64,000 bases of DNA from Ochotona curzoniae (taxonomy: Eukaryota > Chordata > Mammalia > Lagomorpha > Ochotonidae), in assembly GCF_017591425.1 (NCBI RefSeq), contig NW_024467106.1:20698501-20762500 (forward strand), read 5' to 3'. Under the pieces are notes generated by a model. That model was not told the DNA's origin. It did no database searches and was given only the letters and a program-made list of their open reading frames with translations. Shown here in pieces: positions 10,441-20,820 of this stretch; positions within the stretch are counted from its first letter, which is position 1, and each line of letters starts with the position of its first letter. The position numbers and the translations under genes were made by a program.

Positions 10441-11544
10441 TTGCTCACTTATTGGAAACGAGGGATGAAGCTTCAGTGCAGTCATCAGCCAGTCAAAAGT
10501 CACCCCGTTAGGACATGGCAGAATCCAGAATGTAAACTTGGACCTAACACCAAAGTTTGTGTCTGCCTTCTTGGCCATATGAAGAAGAGATGAGGAGTTT
10601 TGGGTAAATATGAAGAGAAATACATTGTACAGAGATTTGAATAGTAAACATGGAAATGTAACAGACTTAGCTTTAGGGGATTTTGATGTAAAAATTTTAT
10701 AAATGTTTGAAGCCACTTGAATTTCATTTTCTCTTTTCAAGTAGTTATATATCTAAAAATGATTAAACCTACATATTAGAATGATCAAAAAAGGAGTTAG
10801 AGGAATAAGCAAATGATAGGAAGAATTATATATAGTTCTACTGGCCCAAACCAGGTAGTTTGCAAAATAGCATGTTATGATTGTTAATGCCATAAATATG
10901 TTTTTATAGAAACAAAGTCCAAATGTGGGCATTACATGTATGTAAAATGCGGCTGGCATGTGATGATATCTAAGATAGTTTCTCTGTCTTGTGGAGTGAT
11001 TTGCTACCAGTGCCAAACAGGAGAAGGTACCAGGTACCTTGCAAAGACAGATGTCAGGTCTTCCTTGGCCATGGACTTTACTAAACCTGTCGCTGCCACC
11101 CATGAGGTGAAATACCAGCCTGCCTCTCTGTGCTGAATTCCCCAGGGATCCCAGCTCTTTCCCGAGTCAATCGGGACCCTTGTTAATCCTGCCTTGACTT
11201 TGAGTGTTTGAAGGCTTAGGCAGGTTCTTGAAGTCTGTTTTTACAGCTGCTTGGTTCTTCCCTAGGTGACAGGCAGTGGGAAGGGCTCACTGATGTTGTG
11301 ATGTGCTCCATGTACCTGCTCTGGGGGCCTGGGGAAGAACTGGGCCCCGAGTACCTTGAACTGCCCTCAATTTCCACATCACTGCAGATAGCCCTTACTA
11401 CTGTGTTCTGACTGTATTCTGAACCCAGCAAGGTCAGACAGCCCTACAGGGCACAGATCTTACTCATCTCTGTCCTCAATACTGTGTGCTCTGTGATGGG
11501 AGGTAGGAGCCTAGACTGGGAATTCCCCCCCATCTTGATGGGAG
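10441..11544. other. Non-coding interval
   Basis: ORFs of 116-128 codons on the minus strand lack any domain or signal I recognise. AT-rich to about 10950, then near-average composition. Confidence 0.4.
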
Positions 11545-11549
11545 TTTTT

Positions 11550-11690
11550 CCCAGCTTTGTGACTCTGGAGAAATGACTTAAGCCTTTTGAGCTTTGCTTT
11601 CATTGTTCATAAAATGGGTCTAATGAGAGCATCAGTGAGCCTACATGCTGGCACATAACCTGGGCTTAGTGGTGGAAAGCTTTCAACCCC
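11550..11690 (+). mobile_element. MIR fossil
   Basis: GACTCTGGAGAAATGACTTA, GCTTTGCTTTCATTGTTCAT and AAAATGGGTCTAATGAGAGC correspond to the MIR core gggcaagt...cctcagtttcctcatct...aaaatgggg. Confidence 0.8.
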
Positions 11691-11741
11691 AGTTGAGCTG
11701 ACCTTGGGTGGCTGTGTAGGGAAAGATGAATCCTTCCTTTG

Positions 11742-11755
11742 CCACTAGGAGGCGC
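11742..11755 (+). promoter_or_regulatory. CTCF-like motif candidate
   Basis: Reads CCACTAGGAGGCGC, one base off the CCASYAGRKGGCRS consensus (A at the K position), within GCCACTAGGAGGCGCGCGAG. The CpG-containing GGCGCGCG context is rare in this CpG-poor window. A motif match only. Confidence 0.4.
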
Positions 11756-11771
11756 GCGAGCTCCATGATTG

Positions 11772-11795
11772 TTTTTTCGTTTTTTTTTTTTTTTT
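11772..11795. repeat. Poly(T) run
   Basis: T6-CG-T16 run. It could be the reversed tail of a lost antisense retroposon, but nothing to the right is recognisable. Confidence 0.85.
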
Positions 11796-12924
11796 AATTT
11801 CCGTATTGGAAGTCAGCCTTTGCCCAATTCGATTTCTGTAACTTTATGCTTAACTTATTGTTTAAGAGTGGATGAATGATCTGCTTCCGGATTCCTTTTA
11901 TGTTCAAGTCATTGTCATCACAGTGACAAGTGCAAAGTTTATGTCTTTCGCTTTGTTTTTTTGCTGATCTCCATTTGGGAACCAGCCCTGTTGACTAGGT
12001 CAAAGAACTTAGCTTTTCCTTTGTCCCATGAGCACTTAATGCCCTCGGCCCTGGGCATGGGTCTTTTGTCTGAAGACTTGGATTATCTGTGGGAAGGGAG
12101 GAGAAGCCTGCCTTGACCCCTTATCTTTATGCAACCATGGAGTGCCATGTGTGATACTGATCCTTTTTTCCTGTCTTGGCAGAATCCTTCATGGTCCCCT
12201 CTTTGCTTATTGCTTCCAGCATGTTCCCTGGGCCCTAGCATTGCACTTGTGGTGAAAGACCTAGGTTCAAGTCCTTGTGGGGCTTCTCAGCCTTCTGGAT
12301 AAGGTTAGATGAGAAGGATATGCAGCAGGCTTGATTTGAACTTGTTCTCAGAGTGAGGCTGGGACCCTCGGTTCTAGTTTCTTCACAGATAAAGCAAGAA
12401 GGCTGAGCCTGGTGTTCTCTGACACGCGTCCAATGCTGGTGTTTTTCCACTTTCCAGTCCATATGGCCCAGTGCCCTCACTCATCTGAGTCATGTATTTT
12501 AGACAGAGCCTGCAGATTTCCTAAACCTCTGTGTCATCTCTGGACCCCTGTCCTTGGGAGCCATGTTGAGGTTTCTGCAGAGTAGACCTCAAACCTTGTA
12601 ACAAGCCATCTTGATGAGCTCCACGGGGCTCAGCACAGGCTCCAGCTCTGTGCGTGTGCCTTTGGGGTTGATATCCTCTTTTTTGTAGTCCTGTGTTATT
12701 CTATGTTAGAGTTTCCTTCTGTTGGCCAAGAGTGGGCAACATGCCCTGAGAAGACCATGGCCAAGCGTGCCTTGCTGCAGTAGGTGGCCAAGCTGGGAGG
12801 AGAACCCGCTTTCCTGATGCTTGTCAGGTCCTTGGTGATGACTGCAGCAAGATAACAGAGGAAGCACCCAGAACATAGGGTATAGCCAGCCAGGGCTGTG
12901 TGACTACAGGCAGGTGACATGATT

Positions 12925-13035
12925 TTCCTGGGGCCCAGTGCTCATCCTCTAAAATGGTGTGGTCATGCTACCTTTGCTCAGGGTAGGTGTTGAGGATTAA
13001 GAATGCATTATAACGTGCTCATAGAGCAGTAAACC
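12925..13035 (+). mobile_element. MIR 3' part
   Basis: CATCCTCTAAAATGGTGTGG, CTACCTTTGCTCAGGGTAGG and TTGAGGATTAAGAATGCATT match the MIR order (aaaatgggg...acctacctcatagggttg...gaggattaaatgag). Confidence 0.75.
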
Positions 13036-13039
13036 AGTT

Positions 13040-13335
13040 TTCTTTTAAAACTTACTTGTTTGAAAGGGAGAGCGGGAGAGGGAGAGGGGGGAGAGAGAGG
13101 GAAAGAAACATTCTGTCTGTTAACTCACTCCCCAAATGCCTGCAAGAGTTGGGGCTGGGCTAGGCCAAAGCCAGGATCCTGGAGCCCAATCTGGATCTCC
13201 CAACCAAGCACGTGATCCATCCCCTGCTACCTCCTAGGGCGAGTATCAGCGGACAGGTGGAATTGGGCATGGAGCCTGGACTCACACTATGAGATGGAAT
13301 GTGGTTATCGCCAGCAACTACAACAAATGCCTGCT
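13040..13335 (-). mobile_element. Old lagomorph SINE with GA-rich expansion
   Basis: Antisense. AAACTTACTTGTTTGAAAGG at the tail side, a GA-rich stretch at about 13066-13110 in place of the normal GAGAGGAGAGACAGAGAG segment, then TTAACTCACTCCCCAAATGC and GGCCAAAGCCAGGATCC. The head half is poorly preserved. Confidence 0.65.
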
Positions 13336-13793
13336 CCTGTTTTTCTTTCTTTTCATTTTGAGGTACAAGAGCACTGAAACATGCCATCCTGTTTTGGAAC
13401 AGAGGTTCTAGAAGGGGTAAAAAAGGAAAGAAAATAGTGTGAGAGCTTGGGATACTTCAGTGGACAGCAGCGGAGTCTGAGTGTCTGAACAGAAAGAAAG
13501 AGGGATTGGGACATCGTAGGGGGCACACATGAAGCCTCAGGTGTCCCTGAGCTTCTGCAGAGTGAATTCATGAGGATGCTCCAGGGACCAGCTTGCCTAG
13601 GCTCACAGAACACGGGCAGGTACACTTTGCCCTGTTTTCAATCTGTCCGAATATTTATCCTTCTGTCTTACAGGACCACACTAACATTTAATGAACACCG
13701 GTCCTACGCCAGGCATAGATCCTTGCTAGGAACACAAGGTGGCTGGGGATGAGTCCTGGCTTCATGGTCTGGTGTGAAAGACCCAGATGAGAA
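13336..13793. other. Non-coding interval
   Basis: Nothing firm. A short stretch near 13684-13742 (ACATTTAATGAACACCGGTC...GCTAGGAACACAAGGTGG) resembles an old MIR- or L2-class repeat. Confidence 0.35.
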
Positions 13794-14210
13794 GGCAAGC
13801 TCACCATCCCCTCAGCCAGCACCTGCCCCACCACTGGGAGGCAAGCTCACCATCCCCTCAGTCAGCACCTGCTCCCACCACCAGGAGGCAAGCTCACCAT
13901 CCCCTCAGCCAGCACCTGCCCCCACCACCAGGAGGCAAGCTCACCATCCCCTCAGCCAGCACCTGCCCCACCACCGGGAGGCAAGCTCACCATCCCCTCA
14001 GCCAGCACCTGCCCCACCACTGGGAGGCAAGCTCACCATCCCCTCAGCCAGCACCTGCCCCACCACCGGGAGGCAAGCTCACCATCCCCTCAGCCAGCAC
14101 CTGCCCCCACCACCAGGAGGCAAGCTCACCATTCCCTCAGCCAGCACCTGCCCCACCACCGGGAGGCAAGCTCACCATCCCCTCAGCCAGCACCTGCCCC
14201 ACCACCGGGA
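13794..14210. repeat. 46/47-bp minisatellite, nine tandem units
   Basis: Nine consecutive units, each beginning GGCAAGCTCACCATCCCCTC. Unit starts are 13794, 13840, 13887, 13934, 13980, 14026, 14072, 14119 and 14165; lengths are 46, 47, 47, 46, 46, 46, 47, 46 and 46. The unit end is variable: CCACTGGGA (units 1 and 5), CCACCAGGA with one extra C (2, 3, 7), CCACCGGGA (4, 6, 8, 9). Identity between units is very high, so the array is recent or homogenised. GC-rich with strong strand asymmetry. The long open frames through it (252 and 199 codons) exist because the unit has no stop in those frames, not because it codes. Confidence 0.97.
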
Positions 14211-14559
14211 GAGGAGTGCAGGGCAGAATCCAATCCCACCTTCCGGACAGGGCTCAAGTCAGGCACACCAAGAAGCCAGAGTCTGGGCTGGGAGTGGGGG
14301 CCGCCGAGGAGACAGGGCAGAAGTCAGTGCCAATCACAGGGCACCATCTCCTCAGGACAGCGCGCTGCTTCCTGAAAGGGATGTGATGGCCACGGTCAGA
14401 GGAGGCTGTCTTTTCCTCCTCCATTTTTTTCTACTCAAGACCAGGATCCACATTCCTCCACAGAGGAGATTTAACCCCCGTGGGAAAAGCTTGTGGCTGA
14501 CTTCAGCTCTAAGAACATCAAAAGAACATTAAAATATACTCAATTCTAGCATTCAATTT
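14211..14559. other. Unique flank downstream of the minisatellite
   Basis: About 350 bp with no gene or named repeat. Moderately GC-rich at first, then average. Confidence 0.4.
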
Positions 14560-14825
14560 TGATCTTTCTTTTTAAGCTTTCCATTATTTTTACTTACTTG
14601 AAACTTGGGAGAAAGTGCATGGGACCGAGAGAGTGAGCAAGAAAGATTCCATCCTTGGGTTCTGTTTGCAGGTGCCTGCAGCAGTTGAGGCTGGGCCATG
14701 CCAGGATCAGGAATCATAAACCCCATCCCATGTGGGAGACAGAAACCCGATGATGAGTTAACCTGCTGGAATCTGAGTGGAGCTGTGCCTTGCACACAAA
14801 TGGGATGTGGGCATCCTGCTAGCAT
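14560..14825 (-). mobile_element. Old lagomorph SINE, first of three adjacent copies
   Basis: Antisense. TTTTTACTTACTTGAAACTTGG tail side, GATTCCATCCTTGGGTTC, GGCTGGGCCATGCCAGGATC body, and GATGTGGGCATCCTGCTAGC toward the head. Confidence 0.7.
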
Positions 14826-14844
14826 CTTTATCTTTTTATTTTAT

Positions 14845-15164
14845 GTTTTAGAGATTTATTTATTTTTATTAGAAAGTCAGATAAACAGAGGAGGAGAGAC
14901 AGAGAGGAAGATCTTCTGTCTGCTGATTCACTCCCTGAGTGGCCGCAATGGCCGGAGCTGAGCTGATCCAAATCCAGGAGCTTCTTCCAGGTTTTCCATG
15001 AAGTTTCAGGGTCCTAGAATTTGGGCTGTCCTCAACTTATTTCTTAGGCCGCAAGCAGGGAGCTGGATGGAAAGTGTGGCCACTGGGAGACATACCGGTG
15101 CCCATATGACATTCTGGCATATACAAGGTGAGGACTTTAGCCGCTAGGCTACTACGCCAGGCCC
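14845..15164 (-). mobile_element. Lagomorph SINE, second of three
   Basis: Antisense and well preserved. TTTAGAGATTTATTTATTTT, AGAAAGTCAGATAAACAGAGG, GAAGATCTTCTGTCTGCTGATTC, and head TAGGCTACTACGCCAGGCCC. The near-repeat AGCATCTTTAT (14821) and AGCATCTGTAT (15165) suggests it landed at the head end of the older copy to its left. Confidence 0.85.
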
Positions 15165-15179
15165 AGCATCTGTATTTGT

Positions 15180-15520
15180 ATTTTTAAAAGATTTATTTAT
15201 TTACATGAAAGTCAAAATTACAGAAAGAGAATTACACACAGAGAGGTCTTCTATCTGTTGTCATTACCAGACTTCTACAACAGCAGGAGCTGGGCTAGGC
15301 TGAAGACCAGGAACCTGGAGCTTCATCTGGCTCTCGCATGTGGGTGGCAGTGGCCCCAAACATTTGGGCCATTTTTTTGCTGCCTTTTCCAGGCCATTAA
15401 CGGAGAGCTGGATTAGAAGTGGAGCAGCCAGGAGCAACCAGGACTAGAACTGGTACCCATACAAAATGCTGATGTCATGGCTGGTGGCTTATGTGGCAAG
15501 TTGCAATGCAGGCCCCGCCC
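15180..15520 (-). mobile_element. Old lagomorph SINE, third of three
   Basis: Antisense. AAAAGATTTATTTATTTACATG, CAGAGAGGTCTTCTATCTG, GGAGCTGGGCTAGGCTGAAG body, and head near CAATGCAGGCCCCGCCCC. More diverged than its left neighbour. Confidence 0.78.
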
Positions 15521-15589
15521 CTTCCTCATTTGCATCTTGATGGCTAAGGCAGGTGCTTCCCCTGACTTTCACTTCCGAATCAAGTCTCT

Positions 15590-15965
15590 TTGTTTTGATT
15601 GTTATAACTACCTAAACTATCAAGCATAGATTGGGTAGCTTAATTACAAGTATTTCTCAAGTTCTGGTGCCTGGGAAGTTCAAGGCACCTTCTGATTGAA
15701 GGCCTCAGGGCCACCCCAGGTAGCAGAGGGCAAGGAGAGGGAACACACATTTCTGGGTTTTGGTGTTTTTTTTTTTTTTTTTTTGGTAAGAGCCTTAGTC
15801 TCCTTCATGGGGCTCCACTCATGACATAGTCACCACTGAAACCTCTCCCTAATGGTATCACATTGGAGATGGCAGGATTGCAAGCTGCGATTTCTAGGGG
15901 ACATGAACATGCTGCTAATAACACTGTCATCGTAGACAGTGACCGGAGTGACTGAAGGAAGAATA
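15590..15965 (-). mobile_element. Ancient interspersed repeat of uncertain family
   Basis: ATAACTACCTAAACTATCAAG... GGTAGCTTAATTACAAG... TTCTCAAGTTCTGGTGCCTGG... CACCTTCTGATTGAAGGCCTC, and later CATTGGAGATGGCAGG... GGGGACATGAACATG, follow in order a common mammalian repeat (tggtaatttataa...ctggaggctggaagtcc...cttctggtgagggcctc...ggggacacaaac). I recognise the pattern but cannot name the family with certainty. A T19 run (15766-15784) interrupts it. Confidence 0.45.
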
Positions 15966-17663
15966 AGAGCGCCAGGGAGCGTGCAGAGCTGGTCTTCAGC
16001 CACTGTTGTGAGCTAAGTCAGTTGCAAAAGCCTGAAAAATAAGTTAATATCCCGTGTTGACGAGTTTCTATTGAAAATGACACATTTGCTTGTCTCGGCT
16101 AGTGGTGAAAATTGGTGCAATGCCTTAGGAGAATAATATGTGAATGTTATGGCAGCAGCAGCCATGAAACTGTGTATCCTAGGCCTGCGCCTGGCTTTTC
16201 CATTCAGTTACTGACCCTCTGAAGAAGTGAAAGGAATCTGCCCCAACTCCCCAGGGTGAGGCCCGCAGGCTGTGCAGAAACCATTGCAATGGGGCCACTT
16301 TGACGGAGAAGAGCATGGCTGCCCAGCCAGGGATTTGTATGCTGCCGTGACCTCCAGCACACTGGATGCCTTCTGACCTGCTGTGGTCTGATTGAGCTGC
16401 GTGCCGAGTTCTGAGCCCATAATCAGATGTGGGACAGTCTTCGTGAGGGTACCGCATCAACGCGGGCTGAAACTAAAGCCAGTGGTGGGGACGGGGGCAG
16501 AGGGAAGCAGGTGTTTAGCATCACGTCTGCTCCTGCTGTTATATACAGATAAAGAAGTGAGGCTTGGAAGGGAATGGACAGAAATGAGAATAATCATGCG
16601 AGTGTGCAGGGGTCATGGGCCACTGCTCTGCAATGTGAAAGCATTTCCAAGCTCATATGAAGTCACATAGTGTTTGGCCACTCATTTAAGCTTGATTTGA
16701 GAAAGACAAGGCAGAGTATTAATAGTCACGTTTGCCTTAAATAACAATGTGATTTCACAGCTTCTTTTCCCCCTGGAGTTAATAAGCAGGCAAGCATCTG
16801 CAGCGCATGCTCTGTAGTGTCAACGCCGAAGTACAAGCACTGCCAAGGTGGAAAGCGCTGAGAGTACACTTGAGAATGCACACAAATGAACAATAACGAA
16901 GTGTCAGAAAGCCAACCCTTTGCTTAGCATTAGGCTTGCTTAGCATTTACATCCACTCACAGACCAGGGACAGAAGAGTCCTAGGAAACCGATGGGGTCC
17001 ACATCTCCCTGGGAAATGGCAGAACTGGGTTGGCCACTGGGTAGGCCACCAGGAGTACTAACTTGTCTGCCACTGTGTTAGCATCTCTCCTTTCTTGCTA
17101 CCAGGCATGTATGAGTTCCAAACTGCAGGAAGTGAGCCTGAAGTGCAGCTTCCTGGGTTCAGTTCCCTACACCCTGAGGGACCCTACATCCTCAGAGAAA
17201 AATGCATTTCCTTCCCAAGTCTATATTCTCAATCCGTGGTCGGCCAGTAGTGTTTCTAAAAATGAAATGTAAGATGCTGGGCAAACATCTGGCACAGGGC
17301 CTGACTCATAGCAGGCTGTTAATAGAATTTTTGAGAATATTCTACAGATTGTAAGATGCTATTTAATTCTTTCAGTGTTTCTAATGATTTTCACAAAGTG
17401 TACTTATAGGGTAAGTAAATGGAAAAAAGCAGAAAAGCCCTCCATTATTCCAAGCTTTGTTGCGTTGTAGGGAAAATGTTATGTTTTCTGATCTGTTCTA
17501 CTCGACCCTGCCAAATCCTACCCTATCCCACCCACCTTACTGTAGTCAAAACTACTGTGTCCCTGTCCTATGCTATGCTGTCATGTCTCGTCCTGCCCTG
17601 ACCTGTCCACTGATGTGAAATCTTTGTAGTGCCATGTTTTACACTGTGTTTTCTATCTTTAAG
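15966..17663. other. Non-coding interval
   Basis: No gene recognised. The stretch 17280-17325 (CATCTGGCACAGGGCCTGAC...) resembles a MIR 3' end. 17490-17610 is a pyrimidine-rich stretch with CCTGTCCTATGC-like imperfect repeats. Confidence 0.4.
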
Positions 17664-17676
17664 AAGGATTAATCAG

Positions 17677-17992
17677 GGCCTGGCTGCAATAGCATAGCGA
17701 TTAGGGTCCTCGGCTTGAATGTGCCGGGATCCCATATGGGTGCTGGTTCTAACCCCGGCGGCCCCACTTCCCATCTAGCTCCCTGCTTGTGGCCTGGGAA
17801 GGCAGTCGAGGACAGCCCGAGACTTTGGGACCCTGCATCCACGTGGGAGACACAGAGGTGGCTCCTGCCTTTGGATTGGCTCAGCTTTAGCCATTGCAGC
17901 GGCTTGGGGAGTGAACCATAGGAAGGAAGATCTTCCTCTCTGCCTCTCCTCTCTGTGTATCTGCCTTTCCAACAATACATAAATATTTTAAA
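17677..17992 (+). mobile_element. Lagomorph SINE, full length
   Basis: Sense copy. Head GGCCTGGCTGCAATAGCATAG, B-box-like GGTTCTAACCCC, body, CT-rich segment and tail AACAATACATAAATATTTTA. A perfect 13-bp duplication, AAGGATTAATCAG, at 17664-17676 and 17993-18005 defines both ends. Confidence 0.95.
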
Positions 17993-18149
17993 AAGGATTA
18001 ATCAGATGAAATGCCAATTTCTTCTAGTTTGTTGTGAAAGAACAGACCATTGCCATTACTTATACTATATCTGCAATTGTCTGTCTGTAAATAGCGCTGC
18101 CATTACTCCTCTTGGTTTGCAATAGAACACCAAAACTCCTTATTCCTAC

Positions 18150-18300
18150 CCTGTGTTCTGTTTTTATTTTCAAATATGTATTTAATTGGAAGGCAGAGCA
18201 TTAGTAAGAAAGGGGAGGGCAGCGAGAAGTGGGATAAAGAGAAGGGGACCAGTCCCCATCTGCTGGCTTCCTCTTCAAATGGCCTCTATTCTGCTGTGTA
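18150..18300 (-). mobile_element. Old SINE tail fragment
   Basis: ATTTAATTGGAAGGCAGAGC, a GA-rich run and CCATCTGCTGGCTTCCTCTTC resemble the tail-side third of an antisense SINE that was cut off by, or lies against, the next sense SINE. Confidence 0.5.
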
Positions 18301-18302
18301 GC

Positions 18303-18580
18303 CATTAGCATAGGCAGTAAGATTTGGATATTTGCTCCGGATCCCATGTTTTAGTACCTGAGTTCAATTTGCAGTCCCAGCTTCTGATTCTGGTTTCCTG
18401 GCAGGCAGGAGAAGTGGCTCCAAAAAGGCTTGCACAACTGAGTTCTTCCATCCGTATTTCTGGCTTCTGCCTCAGCCAAGCCCTTCTCATTGCACACATT
18501 TGGGACGTGAACCCAGATGGATGAAAGTTCTTTCTGTCTCTTTCTGCCTTCCAAATTTTTTTTTCTAAAAAAGAAAAGCA
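18303..18580 (+). mobile_element. Old lagomorph SINE
   Basis: Sense and diverged. GGATCCCATGTTTTAGTACC, CCCAGCTTCTGATTCTGG, TGGGACGTGAACCCAGATGG, TTCTTTCTGTCTCTTTCTGCC and an A/T-rich tail. The middle is rearranged relative to consensus. Confidence 0.65.
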
Positions 18581-18979
18581 TGGTGATGAATGTAACATCA
18601 GAGAAATGTTGAGGATTAAGTCAAACACCAGCTCAGACCATATAGTTTTGTGCACATGTGAGCTTGAAGAGACAGGAATTCCCTTTCCAGTATGGGGTAG
18701 TGATGCATGTCCAGATCTGTATCCCTCCACCTTCCGTGTTCTCAAGTTTTTCTCCTTCAGTTGGGTATGTTTTCTGGCAATGGGTGGGTCCCTTCATGCC
18801 AGTTAATCATGGAATCTAGTGAGTAACTGTTAAAGTAATTTGCAAGTGGCTGTGTCTGTAATGGTGACTGAAATTCTTCCCATTTCTTAAGGGAAGGCAC
18901 TTCATGTTGTCTTAGCTATGGGATTCTTGGTTGATGAGACAGTTGTAACAGAGGAATGATGTCCTTCTCTCACCCCTGC

Positions 18980-19065
18980 ACTTAGTAATTTAAAGAACCA
19001 GGGTTCAATCCCAACTCTGCCAAATGGCTGGCTGGGCAAGACTCTTTCCTTCAGTTTGAAGCCAA
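18980..19065 (+). mobile_element. MIR 5' part
   Basis: GAACCAGGGTTCAATCCCAA is the MIR tRNA-like B-box region, followed by CTCTGCCAAATGGCTGGCTG and GGGCAAGACTCTTTCCTTCAG. Confidence 0.7.
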
Positions 19066-19084
19066 ATTCAAGACTTGAAACTCA

Positions 19085-19215
19085 AACTGTGGACATGTGG
19101 GCTAATTCTGGCCTACCAATCATTTATCAGTAGGCAGGACATGATCATAATCATTCATTTATGTATCACCTGTGGGTGCAGTCTTGCAACAATGACTGAG
19201 TCGTGATAGAAACCA
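19085..19215 (+). mobile_element. hAT-type (Charlie/MER group) DNA transposon fossil
   Basis: CAAACTGTGGACATGTGGGC, TAATTCTGGCCTACC, CATAATCATTCATTTATGTATC and GACTGAGTCGTGATAGAAACC match in order a common non-autonomous mammalian element (caaactgtggcccacgggcc...tccggcccacc...cattcatttacatattg...gagtagttgtgacagagacc). The same family recurs at 58230-58390. Confidence 0.6.
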
Positions 19216-19520
19216 CATGGATGGGTCTGGCACCATGGCCTAGTAAGTTTCCACCTGTGGTACCAGCATCCCCTGTGGATACCGATTCAAGTTCCAGCTA
19301 CTCTGCCTTCAGTCCAGCTCCCTGCTTGTGGCCTGGGACATCAGTGGAGGATGGCTTAAGTCCTTGGTCACCTGCACCCATGTGGGAGATCAGGAACAAA
19401 AATCCTGGTTTCTTACTGGCTCAGCTCCAGCTGTTGTGATCATTTGGGGAGTGACCCAGCGGATGGAAGATCTTTGTCTATCTTTCCTTCTCTCTGTAGC
19501 TTTTTCAAACAAACTAATTT
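19216..19520 (+). mobile_element. Old lagomorph SINE with CA-repeat tail
   Basis: Sense. GGTCTGGCACCATGGCCTAG head, CTCCCTGCTTGTGGCCTGGG, GACATCAGTGGAGGATGGC, GAGTGACCCAGCGGATGGAA and the CT-rich segment. The tail has evolved into a (CA)n microsatellite. Confidence 0.8.
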
Positions 19521-19522
19521 AT

Positions 19523-19543
19523 ACACACACACACACACACACA
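19523..19543. repeat. (AC)n microsatellite at a SINE tail
   Basis: About ten AC units immediately after the SINE body; microsatellites commonly grow from retroposon tails. Confidence 0.95.
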
Positions 19544-19659
19544 TAAATTTTAAAGGAACTGCAGTTTCACTATCTCTTTCTGGAAAAATTCTGCCCATTT
19601 TTGTGCTTGTTCAGTGACCTCTCTATAGTATTTACTTCTAATATATATATGTAAAACTA

Positions 19660-19980
19660 TGTATTACAGCTATTCATTTGGGAGGCAGAAGGAAAGACGA
19701 TTGAAAGAGAAGGATGGGAAGTTCTCCCAACTGCTGAGTCTCCCCTCCTCCCCGGATACCTGGGGTCGTCAGGGATGCTCCAGGGTGATGCCACGAGTCA
19801 GAACTCAGTACAGGTCTCCCACATTGGCTGGCAGTGAGTCAATTCCTTGTATCAGCACCTACAACCTCCAGGGTGTCCATGAGCAGGATGCTGGGACTGA
19901 AAGCACAGCCAGCACTTGGATGCAGCTCTCTGGGCCTGGATTCAGATGTCCTCACCGCTCAGGCCTAGTGCTCACCCCTT
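19660..19980 (-). mobile_element. Old lagomorph SINE
   Basis: Antisense. TATTCATTTGGGAGGCAGAAG, GTACAGGTCTCCCACATTGG, TGGGACTGAAAGCACAGCCAG and CGCTCAGGCCTAGTGCTCACC keep the consensus order. Highly diverged. Confidence 0.55.
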
Positions 19981-20648
19981 CCCTCCTCTCCTGAAATGTG
20001 GACAATTCATTCCAGAAACAGATCTCACATAAAGAACTTACAGAAGCAACAGGTTTAAAACTTTGGGAGAGAAAAGTAGTTTTGGTGGACATTGTTCTGC
20101 AGACCAGAGGCTGGACATAGGAAATATTCTAAGATTATTTAGAAAGATATTCAAAGGGCTTTGCCTGCTGTCATCTGGTATCTGTCCAAATTGGGTATAA
20201 TATATTTTAAATGATTCAAGGAAAGGAATTCCTTGCAGAGTTCTGTAATACAGGAATTTTGACATGTGAATCCAAGTTCATTCTAGGAAGTATATGGACA
20301 AGATATCTGTTGGCATTTTGTTTCTGACATAAACTCTCCAATGTCATGATTCGTTTGACAGCAGTAATTTGGAGTTGTGCTTATTTGACAACATAGGCTC
20401 TGGTTCAGTTTGCCTGTGCATACTCTGACAAAATGCTTCATTCAATACATTGATGTAAACAAGATTTTACAGATTTAGTGTTTAGATTACCCAAAATGAT
20501 GACTAGTTTTTTAGGTACTGCCAAATCATTTAGAAATGTTTATTTGACAGTAAATCCTGACCATGCAAATCACAAATCATTTCTTTCTGCTTATTAATGT
20601 GAGTTCAAGATTGCTCTCACTGGGAAATGTTCTGACATCTCTGAGTAT
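19981..20648. other. Non-coding interval
   Basis: AT-rich and without a recognised gene or repeat. Confidence 0.4.
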
Positions 20649-20662
20649 CAAAAGCCATTGTC

Positions 20663-20806
20663 GATTGATGGAATTATGACTCCTTACGAAGGACTATACT
20701 ATTATAGCAACATAGGGAAAATCTGTCAGGGGTTGGAGTTTGCGGGGGAATCCCAGTCTATATGAAATTGTACCATAAAATAAAAAAATTCAAAATAAAA
20801 ATTTAA
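20663..20806 (+). mobile_element. Very short 5'-truncated L1 3' end with target duplications
   Basis: A 144-bp insert ending in an A-rich tail (ACCATAAAATAAAAAAATTC...). It is flanked by a perfect 14-bp direct repeat, CAAAAGCCATTGTC, at 20649-20662 and 20807-20820. The sequence before the tail (GGAATCCCAGTCTATATGAA) is reminiscent of lagomorph L1 3' termini, which I infer rather than prove. It carries no coding capacity. Confidence 0.75.
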
Positions 20807-20820
20807 CAAAAGCCATTGTC

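Larger units (their letters stand above)
11691..12924. other. Non-coding interval
   Basis: Contains a CTCF-like motif at 11742 and a T run at 11772-11795. No gene or full repeat recognised. Confidence 0.4.

Noticed and set aside
13794..14210. CRISPR-like array
   Set aside because: Units are directly contiguous, with no unique spacers, in vertebrate DNA. It is a minisatellite.
13774..14532. The longest open frame (252 codons), proline-, serine- and histidine-rich
   Set aside because: It exists because the 46/47-bp minisatellite unit lacks stops in these frames. Two overlapping plus frames are open at once and the unit length is not a multiple of three, so there is no consistent peptide repeat.
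17490..17610. CCTGTCCTATGC-style imperfect tandem repeat
   Set aside because: The periodicity is too irregular to define a unit; treated as low-complexity pyrimidine-rich DNA.
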